This document shows positions 22,419 to 29,370 of a stretch of 64,000 bases of DNA, piece after piece. Position numbers and translations under genes: made by a program. Source of the stretch: Patescibacteria group bacterium (GTDB lineage Bacteria > Patescibacteriota > Microgenomatia > UBA8517); assembly GCA_035549555.1 (NCBI GenBank), contig DASZQR010000010.1:248001-312000 (forward strand). Reading direction: 5' to 3'. Every line of letters starts with the position of its first letter. Position 1 is the stretch's first letter. Under the pieces are notes generated by a model. The model had not been told where the DNA came from. It ran no database searches and worked only from the letters and a program-made list of their open reading frames with translations.

Positions 22419-23965
22419 AAAAAGCTTACGCATATTTGCGAGTTAGTTCTGAAGAACAGGTTTCTAATTTTAGCCTTGATAATCAACAAGATTATTGTTT
22501 ACGAGAAGCTGAAAGACAAGAATTTAAGATAGTGGAAAATGGAATTTATAGAGAAGAAGGGGTAAGTGCAAAGACTACAAATCGCCCACAACTTATAAGG
22601 CTGTTAGAAGATTGCAGAAAAAATCAAAAAGAAGTATCCGCTGTATTTATTTACAAGATAGATCGAATATCCCGCGATACTTATGATTTTCTGGCAATCA
22701 AAAGACAGCTCTCAAAATATGGAATCAGAATTATATCTGTTACAGAACCTGTCGAAAATAGTCCAACTGGTGAATTTCTTGAAACGCTTCTCGCAGCAAG
22801 TGCAAAACTGGATAATGCAACAAAAAGTTTAAGGTCAAAAGACGGAATGAGAAAACGATTAGAATCAGGCTGGGCCAACGGCAAAGCACCAGTCGGCTAC
22901 ATAAATATAACAAAAGACGAGAAACAAATTATCGAGCGTGACTCTGAACAATTTGAGGCAGTAAAAAAAGCATGGGAAGAAATGGCAACGGGAATTTACA
23001 CACTTGATTCGATTATTCCAGTCATGCGAAAGCTAAATATTAGAGTCAAATACAAAAATAACAGACTTATCCCCATCACAAAAAAACAACAAACTCAAAG
23101 ACTATTTAGAAATAAATTCTATGCCGGCTATGTGGCAAATAAAGATTGGGGTACCGATAAAATCGGCAATCATGAAGCTATGATAAGTGAAGATTTATTC
23201 TATAAAGTTCAGGGGATTATAGATAAACGCTCCCGAACTGTCGGCATGAAATATAACAGATTAAACGAAAGTTTCCCATTAAGGCGTCATGTCATTTGCG
23301 ACAAGTGCGGGAAGTTAATGACAGCTGCCTTTTCAAAACGCAAATACCCTTATTATTATTGTTTAGAAAAATCTCATTTTAGCCCTTCTGTTCCCAAAGA
23401 AAACTTTGAGAAAGAATTTATTCAGTTTATGACCAAAGTAAAACCAAAGAAAAAGTTTGTTCAGTTATTTACTGCAATGGTAAAAGAAAAATGGCAAGAT
23501 AGATATTCTCACTTAATAAATAAACAAAAAGGTGTAGACAGAGAACTAAGCGACTTATATGAAGTAAGAAAGAAACTCGGACAAAAGCACTTACAGGGAA
23601 TTTATTCAGATGAAGCTTTCAAAGAACAACTTGAGTTAATTGAAGATCAAATCTTAGTAAAAAAGACTATTAAAAGCGAGGCAAAACTGCAAAAAATAGA
23701 CATAGATATTTTAGTCAATTTTATGAATAACTTTTTATGGAATTTGGACAAAGCTTGGACACAAAGCAAAGACTTATTTGAGAAAAAGACGCTCGTTAGT
23801 TCGATATTCCCGCAGAATATAATTTATCAATATCCAGGTTTTAGAACAGAGTATTTGAGTCAATCTTTTGAGATAATTAAGAGGTTGGAAGGTACTAAAA
23901 AATCGTTATGGGTGGCTGAGCAGTCTCGAACTGCCGACCTCATGCTCCACAGGCACGCGCTCTAA
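22415..23965 (+). CDS. Large serine recombinase (integrase)
   Basis: 516 residues. Resolvase domain 1-150 with the nucleophile region YAYLRVSSEEQ (Ser11) and IYKIDRISRDTYDF; recombinase domain with WANGKAPVGYINI; zinc ribbon with VICDKCGKL...YYYC at about 288-318; then a coiled coil (LINKQKGVDRELSDLYEVRKKL). This is the standard order for phage-type large serine integrases. Residues 499-516 (VAEQSRTADLMLHRHAL and neighbours) are the antisense of tRNA-His, i.e. the original gene end was replaced on integration, or the element carries its own att site inside the gene. Confidence 0.93.
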   Translation: MKKAYAYLRVSSEEQVSNFSLDNQQDYCLREAERQEFKIVENGIYREEGVSAKTTNRPQLIRLLEDCRKNQKEVSAVFIYKIDRISRDTYDFLAIKRQLSKYGIRIISVTEPVENSPTGEFLETLLAASAKLDNATKSLRSKDGMRKRLESGWANGKAPVGYINITKDEKQIIERDSEQFEAVKKAWEEMATGIYTLDSIIPVMRKLNIRVKYKNNRLIPITKKQQTQRLFRNKFYAGYVANKDWGTDKIGNHEAMISEDLFYKVQGIIDKRSRTVGMKYNRLNESFPLRRHVICDKCGKLMTAAFSKRKYPYYYCLEKSHFSPSVPKENFEKEFIQFMTKVKPKKKFVQLFTAMVKEKWQDRYSHLINKQKGVDRELSDLYEVRKKLGQKHLQGIYSDEAFKEQLELIEDQILVKKTIKSEAKLQKIDIDILVNFMNNFLWNLDKAWTQSKDLFEKKTLVSSIFPQNIIYQYPGFRTEYLSQSFEIIKRLEGTKKSLWVAEQSRTADLMLHRHAL

Positions 23966-23985
23966 CCAACTGAGCTACAGCCACC
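23911..23985 (-). tRNA. tRNA-His(GTG)
   Basis: G-1 plus acceptor GTGGCTG/CAGCCAC with C73, the tRNA-His hallmark; D-arm GCTC/GAGC; anticodon arm CGTGC-CTGTGGA-GCATG (GTG); T-arm GGCAG-TTCGAGA-CTGCT. No CCA. The gene overlaps the 3' end of the recombinase gene on the other strand. A -10 box TATAAT lies just upstream (minus strand). Confidence 0.92.
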
Positions 23986-24006
23986 ATAAGGCTATTATAC
24001 CAAAAC

Positions 24007-24645
24007 TCATTCACTGACGCTCACGGTTAAATTATTATTTGTATAATCAAATTTGAAAGTTACAGGAACATTTTTGTTATTTGTAATATACAAATTTGTC
24101 ATTTCCCCTCCATCTGGACCTTCATAAATAGCAACTCCGTATTCTTTAGGCACATCAGGAATGTTGGCAAAATTATGGTTTGTTGGCGCGGTCACCTGTA
24201 GATTGGCGTCTTTTGCAACCCAATCAATAATAGAAGCAAGATGGCAAACGCCGTCTCCAGTTAGATATCCATCAGACTTAAATCCGTCATCAAAATCAAA
24301 ATGTGCGTTTGTTTCCTGAACAATTTGCCCATTATCATATTGCTTCGCAACTTTGTCATGGAAAGCAAATTCTTGGCCAGGCTGTAAAGTAAATGAATAA
24401 TGATAATCAGATTCAACTTTATTCCAATCAATATCAGCTTTTGATTTAATTTCTCCGTCCATATAACGAAGAGTAAGCAAGATGTTATCTTTAAATACAG
24501 TATTTACGCTTTGGACTGCATATCTGTCAGTCATAGGCATAACATGGCTTGCAATGGTTGTTTGGGCACTAGAAGTGCTTCCGGCTTCAAAAGGTGTCGG
24601 ATTAGCAAAAGCTAAGGCTAAAGTTAGCAAATAACTTGATAACAT
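24007..24645 (-). CDS. VanW-like secreted protein
   Basis: 212 residues. Signal peptide at 1-14 (LSSYLLTLALAFA). The core DYHYSFTLQPGQEFAFHDKVAKQYDNG and GYLTGDGVCHLASIIDW matches the VanW pattern (LxPGexFSfN...GGVCQvSSTLY) in a divergent form, then EMTNLYITNNKNVPVTFKFDYTNNNLTV corresponds to the D..i.N......i.a. end. VanW-like domains occur in exported cell-wall-linked proteins; molecular function is unknown. AAAGGA 5 nt before the ATG marks the ribosome site. Confidence 0.7.
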   Translation of the reverse strand: MLSSYLLTLALAFANPTPFEAGSTSSAQTTIASHVMPMTDRYAVQSVNTVFKDNILLTLRYMDGEIKSKADIDWNKVESDYHYSFTLQPGQEFAFHDKVAKQYDNGQIVQETNAHFDFDDGFKSDGYLTGDGVCHLASIIDWVAKDANLQVTAPTNHNFANIPDVPKEYGVAIYEGPDGGEMTNLYITNNKNVPVTFKFDYTNNNLTVSVSE

Positions 24646-24662
24646 ATTTTCCTTTAGGCACT

Positions 24663-24689
24663 AAAAAAGGCTCTCACACGAGAGCCTTT
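24663..24689 (-). terminator. Intrinsic terminator between yvcK-like and VanW-like genes
   Basis: On the minus strand AAAGGCTCTC-GTGT-GAGAGCCTTT, an up to 10-bp hairpin, is followed by T6. It ends the upstream yvcK-like transcript 40 nt after the stop. It also lies directly downstream of the start of a predicted new transcript for the VanW-like gene (promoter at 24699-24727), so it may act as an attenuator for that gene. Confidence 0.8.
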
Positions 24690-24698
24690 ATAACCCAT

Positions 24699-24727
24699 AA
24701 TATATAGGTTTTTTAGCTTATTGTCAA
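24699..24727 (-). promoter_or_regulatory. Promoter of the VanW-like gene
   Basis: Minus strand TTGACA (24727-24722), 17 nt, TATATT (24704-24699). The transcript start near 24692 is only a few nt before the terminator hairpin. Confidence 0.5.
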
Positions 24728-24729
24728 GT

Positions 24730-25761
24730 TTAAACTATAGATTTTAAAGATTGCGCAAGTTTGACAGGATCATGGCGAACTATTAACTTATAAGCATCTT
24801 CGGGAAGATTAATCCTAATGATTTTTATTGCATCATGCTTAACAATTTCAATACCAGCACTATGCGCTTCATCAAGTTGGTCTTCGCTCCATCCTAAAAA
24901 ATGAGAGGATTCACGTTTTTTATATCTGTCAGCCACTTCAGGGTGTTCTTCATTAAACTGTTCACGTGTCATTTGTGGGACAATTAGGCCTGAAATTTGA
25001 ATTCCAGTATATTTTTCAGCAAGTCTTACCATTGAAATTGGAGTTGCTTCATCTGTTTCATTTTTTGTACTTGTTAAATTAGTAACCCAATAAACTTTTG
25101 CAGCAGTTTCTTCCATTGCTTCTTTCATTCCAGTTGGCAAAAAATTACACAAAACTGAGCCATGTACAGAGCCACAAGAAAGAATTATTAATTTCGCTTT
25201 TTTAATAGCCTCAATAGCTTTGGGAAATGCATCAATTTCCGGCTTAAGCTTCATATTTCGAACGGTATCTGGTGTTGTCGAGCGAATATCAAGCATATCC
25301 TCTCCTTCAAAATAATCATTGTCTTCTGTCGTAAACACAATTTGGCTCGATTTTGTACTGGAAAATAGCACTTCTCCTTTTAAATTTACACCAAGGCTGC
25401 AAAAATCTCTTTCAATTTGAGAAATTCCATTATCAGCTGTAAACGAATTGTGAACTATTCCTCTTGCTGGTACTCTATCTTTTTCATCTCTTTGAGTAAA
25501 CCATCTTTTGAGAGTAGCAACCTTGTTTGGATCTAACTGTTCAGGGTCAATTAGAGAAAATAATACTCGAATTGCATCCGCATAACCAATTTGTGTTCCA
25601 TATGAATCTAATCTGTCCATGCGAGTAGATCCGCCGTTGTCAAACGGAGTAACAATTGCAGTTATGAAGTCAACTTTTGCTGTTCTTAAAAGTGCTTCGT
25701 TGACAACAGGCAAACCACTTCCTCCTCCAACTGTTACAATATTTTGTTCATAATCAACCAT
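24730..25761 (-). CDS. YvcK/CofD-superfamily protein
   Basis: 343 residues. The nucleotide-site loop IVTVGGGSGLPVVNEALL opens the protein; PFDNGGSTRMDRLDSYGTQIGYADAIRVLFSL replaces the D-D-G-G-S-S/T-G block of the family, and LSCGSVHGSVLCNFLP follows. YvcK (GlmR) proteins bind UDP-GlcNAc and control gluconeogenic cell-wall precursor supply; CofD proteins transfer phospholactate in F420 synthesis. The YvcK role is more likely here because no F420 genes are seen. Start chosen at MVDYEQN (ATG 25761), 31 bp from the divergent GH18 gene. Confidence 0.8.
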   Translation of the reverse strand: MVDYEQNIVTVGGGSGLPVVNEALLRTAKVDFITAIVTPFDNGGSTRMDRLDSYGTQIGYADAIRVLFSLIDPEQLDPNKVATLKRWFTQRDEKDRVPARGIVHNSFTADNGISQIERDFCSLGVNLKGEVLFSSTKSSQIVFTTEDNDYFEGEDMLDIRSTTPDTVRNMKLKPEIDAFPKAIEAIKKAKLIILSCGSVHGSVLCNFLPTGMKEAMEETAAKVYWVTNLTSTKNETDEATPISMVRLAEKYTGIQISGLIVPQMTREQFNEEHPEVADRYKKRESSHFLGWSEDQLDEAHSAGIEIVKHDAIKIIRINLPEDAYKLIVRHDPVKLAQSLKSIV

Positions 25762-25772
25762 ATAAAATCCGA

Positions 25773-25785
25773 AATATATTATACT
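25773..25785. promoter_or_regulatory. Divergent -10 boxes between yvcK-like and GH18 genes
   Basis: Plus strand TATACT (25780-25785) is 6 nt before ATG 25792; minus strand TATATT (25778-25773) or TATAAT (25783-25778) is 11 or 16 nt before ATG 25761. The two start codons are 30 bp apart. Confidence 0.5.
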
Positions 25786-25791
25786 GTATTT

Positions 25792-26982
25792 ATGCAAGTA
25801 TTTAAAAATCTTTCAGTAATTATTTTAGGTTTAGTTTTTGGCTTGAGTCTTGGCTTTTTACTAACCAATATAATTCAAAAGCCATCTTCAAAAAATCCAG
25901 TTTCTACAACAGTCTCAACTTCAAAAAAAACAAATAAGGAAGTGTTGGGATTTTTGCCTTATTGGTTATTAAGTAGTGCAAGTGAAAATTATGCTGGCAA
26001 AATAACCAATTTAGATTATTTTAGTTTGACGCCAGACACAGATGGTTCAATTCTAAAATTCACAATGCCTGGAGAATCAGAGCCTGGATATTTAGCTCTA
26101 ACTTCCGGCAAATTAGATCCATTTTTTGATAATGCAAGGCAAAATAATATCAAACTCTCTCTAACAATTTTTGACGGAGATCAGGATTCAATCAATGAAT
26201 TAATTTCTGATCCTGTAAATCACGCAGATAATTTGGTAAATGACCTTACGCCAATTATTTCTCAATACGGTTTCTCGGATCTTAATATGGATATTGAAGG
26301 CACGGATACTGCCTCTCCCTCAGCGCAGTTAAATTACCAATTATTTATTAAAGAAATTCACGATCAAATTAAATCCAAAATTCCAAGTCTTACGTTAAGC
26401 GACGATATTATTCCTGTTGATTTAGTTCGCGATGATCATCTTTCTGTTCCCAAAAATATCATAAATTATCTTGATTATATTGTTGTCATGGCCTACGACT
26501 TTCATTCCCCAAGCTCGTTGGTGACAGGCCCTGTCGCTCCTTTATATGGAGCTGGAAGCGAAAGTGAATTTGATACCCAAAGTGCAATAAATGCTGCAAG
26601 TAAATTAATTGACCCTAAAAATATTTTATTAGGAATGCCATTTTATGGATATTCATGGGAAACTATAGATAATTTTCCTCGTTCTGCTGTAATTCCAACC
26701 ACAGCATTTATAGAAGATAATAAAGATCTGGAAAATTTATTAAGTAATTGTGCAACTTGCAGTGCTCAGTTTGATAATGTTGCTCAGGAAAGTTATTTAA
26801 TTTATAAAAATACCGATTCAAATACTTTTCAGCAATATTTTTACCCTGATATGAAGAGTGTTAGCTCCAAAATAAACTTTATCAAAGGCAATAATCTGGG
26901 GGGGTTAGCAATTTGGGCCTTAGGTTATGAAAATCAAAGTGGAAATATCTTCAATCCTATTGAGGAGTTGCTGAAGGAGTAG
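25792..26982 (+). CDS. Membrane-anchored GH18-family glycoside hydrolase
   Basis: 396 residues. N-terminal anchor (6-25) and a linker to about 48, then the TIM barrel beginning EVLGFLPYWLL. The GH18 signature reads DLNMDIEG with the acid Glu169 and both upstream Asp residues (D163, D167), and the substrate-assisted Tyr region is VMAYDFHSPSS. GMPFYGYSW matches a later barrel strand. Such enzymes cut chitin or N-acetylglucosamine polymers, or muropeptides as in spore YaaH proteins. Start at 25792 fits the promoter (leaderless). Confidence 0.85.
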   Translation: MQVFKNLSVIILGLVFGLSLGFLLTNIIQKPSSKNPVSTTVSTSKKTNKEVLGFLPYWLLSSASENYAGKITNLDYFSLTPDTDGSILKFTMPGESEPGYLALTSGKLDPFFDNARQNNIKLSLTIFDGDQDSINELISDPVNHADNLVNDLTPIISQYGFSDLNMDIEGTDTASPSAQLNYQLFIKEIHDQIKSKIPSLTLSDDIIPVDLVRDDHLSVPKNIINYLDYIVVMAYDFHSPSSLVTGPVAPLYGAGSESEFDTQSAINAASKLIDPKNILLGMPFYGYSWETIDNFPRSAVIPTTAFIEDNKDLENLLSNCATCSAQFDNVAQESYLIYKNTDSNTFQQYFYPDMKSVSSKINFIKGNNLGGLAIWALGYENQSGNIFNPIEELLKE

Positions 26983-27409
26983 CGCTTGTTGTCGCAGTTG
27001 TATTCAAGTTAATGTCTATCGTTGCGCTATCCGTGCTTGTTGGTGTAGGTGTCAGTACTGGCGTTGAAGAAGATATTGGCGATGTAGTTGGTGCAGTAGT
27101 CATAGTTGCCTGTGGAGTTGAAGTAGGAATTGCAGTTGCTGGCTTTTTAAGAAGCAAAAAATAAACTGCTCCGCCGATTGCAAGCAAAGCAATAATTATC
27201 ACAATAATTAAAACCATCATCATTGTTTTTTTCTTCGAATCATTTGGCATAGGCATAGGAGTTATCGGGCTTGGTTCAGGGCTAATTGGTGTTGTAGTTG
27301 GCTGAGGAGTGGCTGGCGGAATTGTTGGATTTGTACCATTTGTCGCAGGAGTTGTCTCAGTTCCAATATGAATATCTGGAGTTGCGTCAGGTGTAAAGTC
27401 GTTTTGCAT
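26957..27409 (-). CDS. Single-pass membrane protein with Pro/Thr-rich stretches on both sides
   Basis: 150 residues. A Pro/Thr/Ser-rich region (1-55), a basic stop KKK, one helix (MMMVLIIVIIIALLAIGGAVYFLLL, about 61-86) and a Thr/Pro/Ser-rich tail. Low-complexity, probably a spacer or stalk protein. It overlaps the GH18 gene end by 26 bp. Confidence 0.55.
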   Translation of the reverse strand: MQNDFTPDATPDIHIGTETTPATNGTNPTIPPATPQPTTTPISPEPSPITPMPMPNDSKKKTMMMVLIIVIIIALLAIGGAVYFLLLKKPATAIPTSTPQATMTTAPTTSPISSSTPVLTPTPTSTDSATIDINLNTTATTSATPSATPQ

Positions 27410-27421
27410 TAGTTAACGATA

Positions 27422-28066
27422 TCAAAAAACAAATTTCCTTGTCAAATCGTCAAATGTAAATCTTTGTGGAGAATTAAAATCTTCTTCATGACTAACAAGA
27501 TTTTGATCATTATAAGCGCTGGTTATTGATCCGCTTATGATATTCAAATTTATATTCCCTGTTTCATCAATTCCAATTTTTGTTTGTCCGCTATTTATTT
27601 TTGTCAATAAATGCCCAGCTCTTATTTCCAGAGGGTCGTTTAATTTTGTAAATGTCGCCGATCCGCTTGCAATATTTACAACAAACTCTGTTGGCAGGGT
27701 TTGTATAAAATCAATTTCTGTTTTTGCATCCATTATTATTTCTGCTTCATTTGGAAATTCAACTTGCGCATTTCCGTTATCTCCTGTTTGCAAACTTTCT
27801 CCCTGTTGAAGTATCTGCGGATAACTTATTTGTGAAGATTCTGTTGCAGTTCTGCTTTCCCAAAAAATATTTCCGCTCATAGATAAAATTTTTCCTTGAA
27901 TAGACTGGCTTGGAGCTTTGGAAATATCAAAGTCAGGCTTTGCAATATTTTGCACAATATTTCCGATTGGCTCTGCAGGGTGAGTTGTAATTATTTTATA
28001 AATAAAGACAACGCTTAATCCAAATAAGATTCCAGCTGCAAATAAAATATACCTCTTGACATCCAT
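27422..28066 (-). CDS. FecR-domain membrane protein
   Basis: 214 residues. N-terminal anchor (6-24), then a FecR-like beta domain with IQGKILSMSGNIFWES, LQQGESLQTGDNGNAQVEFPNEAEIIMDAKTEIDFIQ and FVVNIASGSATFTKLNDPLEIRAGHLLTKINSGQTKI, the typical order. No sigma factor gene is adjacent, so this is a structural FecR protein rather than an anti-sigma regulator. It shares a short divergent promoter region with the 28096 gene. Confidence 0.75.
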   Translation of the reverse strand: MDVKRYILFAAGILFGLSVVFIYKIITTHPAEPIGNIVQNIAKPDFDISKAPSQSIQGKILSMSGNIFWESRTATESSQISYPQILQQGESLQTGDNGNAQVEFPNEAEIIMDAKTEIDFIQTLPTEFVVNIASGSATFTKLNDPLEIRAGHLLTKINSGQTKIGIDETGNINLNIISGSITSAYNDQNLVSHEEDFNSPQRFTFDDLTRKFVF

Positions 28067-28095
28067 AAAGCTATATTACTAATATGATATTACAA

Positions 28096-28293
28096 ATGGC
28101 AAAAGCAAAGAAACACCACAAAACTTTAGCTCATCACGAAAAAGAAGTGATGCAAAGTAAAATAATTACTTATGTAGTTTTATTTGGTCTTCTTTTTATG
28201 GCACTTTTTACTTTGATGGTTGTAGTTCAAAACCAAAACGGTGGCAATCAGACAACAGTTCAAGCTGTTTCCAGCCAAGTCTCTCAAAAATAA
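28096..28293 (+). CDS. 65-aa single-pass membrane protein
   Basis: MAKAKKHHKTLAHHEKEVMQSK, one helix (IITYVVLFGLLFMALFTLMVVVQ) and a short polar tail. TTGACA (28056-28061), 18 nt and TAATAT (28080-28085) put the transcript start near 28092, so ATG 28096 is used rather than ATG 28084, which lies in the -10 box. Function unknown. Confidence 0.55.
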   Translation: MAKAKKHHKTLAHHEKEVMQSKIITYVVLFGLLFMALFTLMVVVQNQNGGNQTTVQAVSSQVSQK

Positions 28294-28365
28294 TCTAGTT
28301 CTTAGCGGTTTCCTCATCGTCTTATCAAATAAAATATTAGAAATGATATTCTAATATAAGTTAAT

Positions 28366-29370
28366 ATGAAAAATATTTTTTATGCACTTTTATTTTTTGC
28401 CGTAATCAGCTTGTTTTTCATATTTAAGGAAAAACAAAAAACACAATCAGTTCCAGAACAAAATATGGTAAAAAACGAAAAACAAATTTATGTCGGTGCC
28501 TGGGTTGGAGGTTTTTGGGAAAATCAAAAATTAAATATTAGTCCTCTTTTTAATTTTCAAAATACCCTCGGTAAAAAAATGGCGATCGCTAATTTTTACG
28601 ACGGTTGGGAATATTTAGCAAGCCCCGAATTTATAAATAATTTAAACCAGATCTCTTCACATGGTTGGGTACCAATGGTAAGTTCAAATCCCTATTTTTT
28701 TGCTGGCTGTCCAGGAAAAAAAGAAGATAATCTATATCAAAAAATTGCCAGTGGTTCTTGCGACCAATTTCTAAAAGAAATTGCAGACAACTTAAAAAGT
28801 TACAATAAGCCGATCCTCCTTCGTTTTGCTTGGGAAATGAATCTCCCCCAAATGTATTGGAGCATTCCTTTGCTAAATAGCACAAACAATGATTTCAAAA
28901 ATGCATGGATTCATTTTCATAATGTTTTAAAAAATAACGGTGCAATTAACGTCCAATGGGTTTTATCTTTCAATACAACAGGACAAAACACAATTCCCTA
29001 TAAGGAGCTTTATCCAGGAGATGGCTTTGTAGATTGGGTTGCGCTTGATGGCTACAATTGGGGAAAAACTCCCTTTAAAAATGTATTTGAGCAATCATAT
29101 CAGGAATTAACTAGCATAACTGCAAAACCAATTATGTTATCAGAAACAAATTCTGTGCCAAATGATTACAAAGCGACTTGGCTTTCACAATTACTTACAG
29201 AACTTCCAGACACATTTCCACAAATCAAAGCAATTATCTTCTTTAACGAAGACAAATCTAATCTTGGTGAAGTTGACTGGAGGATTGAAAAATCAACTAA
29301 TTATATTAACTCTGTAAAATCTGGCTTAAATAATACAATTTATTCTAGCGAATATTCTCTGCCACAGTAA
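28366..29370 (+). CDS. Membrane-anchored GH26-like beta-mannanase
   Basis: 334 residues. N-terminal anchor (4-20), then a TIM barrel with the acid/base Glu157 in ILLRFAWEMNLPQMYW and the nucleophile Glu260 in PIMLSETNS, as in GH26 endo-mannanases; GYNWGKTPFKNVFEQSYQEL and PGDGFVDWVALDGYNW match the family barrel end. It could trim a mannose-containing surface polymer or attack one from a host. The gene ends 26 bp inside the following minus-strand synthase gene. Confidence 0.78.
   Translation: MKNIFYALLFFAVISLFFIFKEKQKTQSVPEQNMVKNEKQIYVGAWVGGFWENQKLNISPLFNFQNTLGKKMAIANFYDGWEYLASPEFINNLNQISSHGWVPMVSSNPYFFAGCPGKKEDNLYQKIASGSCDQFLKEIADNLKSYNKPILLRFAWEMNLPQMYWSIPLLNSTNNDFKNAWIHFHNVLKNNGAINVQWVLSFNTTGQNTIPYKELYPGDGFVDWVALDGYNWGKTPFKNVFEQSYQELTSITAKPIMLSETNSVPNDYKATWLSQLLTELPDTFPQIKAIIFFNEDKSNLGEVDWRIEKSTNYINSVKSGLNNTIYSSEYSLPQ

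Larger units (their letters stand above)
19775..23985. mobile_element. Small serine-recombinase element inserted at tRNA-His
   Basis: Gene order: DUF5681, XRE repressor (opposite strand), OB-fold protein, winged-helix protein, DUF5659, HTH_36 protein, 52-aa protein, serine recombinase. The right limit is tRNA-His (23911-23985), whose antisense supplies the last 18 codons of the recombinase. The left limit is uncertain and is set just before the DUF5681 gene. No structural phage genes are present, so this looks like an integrative element about 4 kb long that uses or mimics phage parts. Confidence 0.55.
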
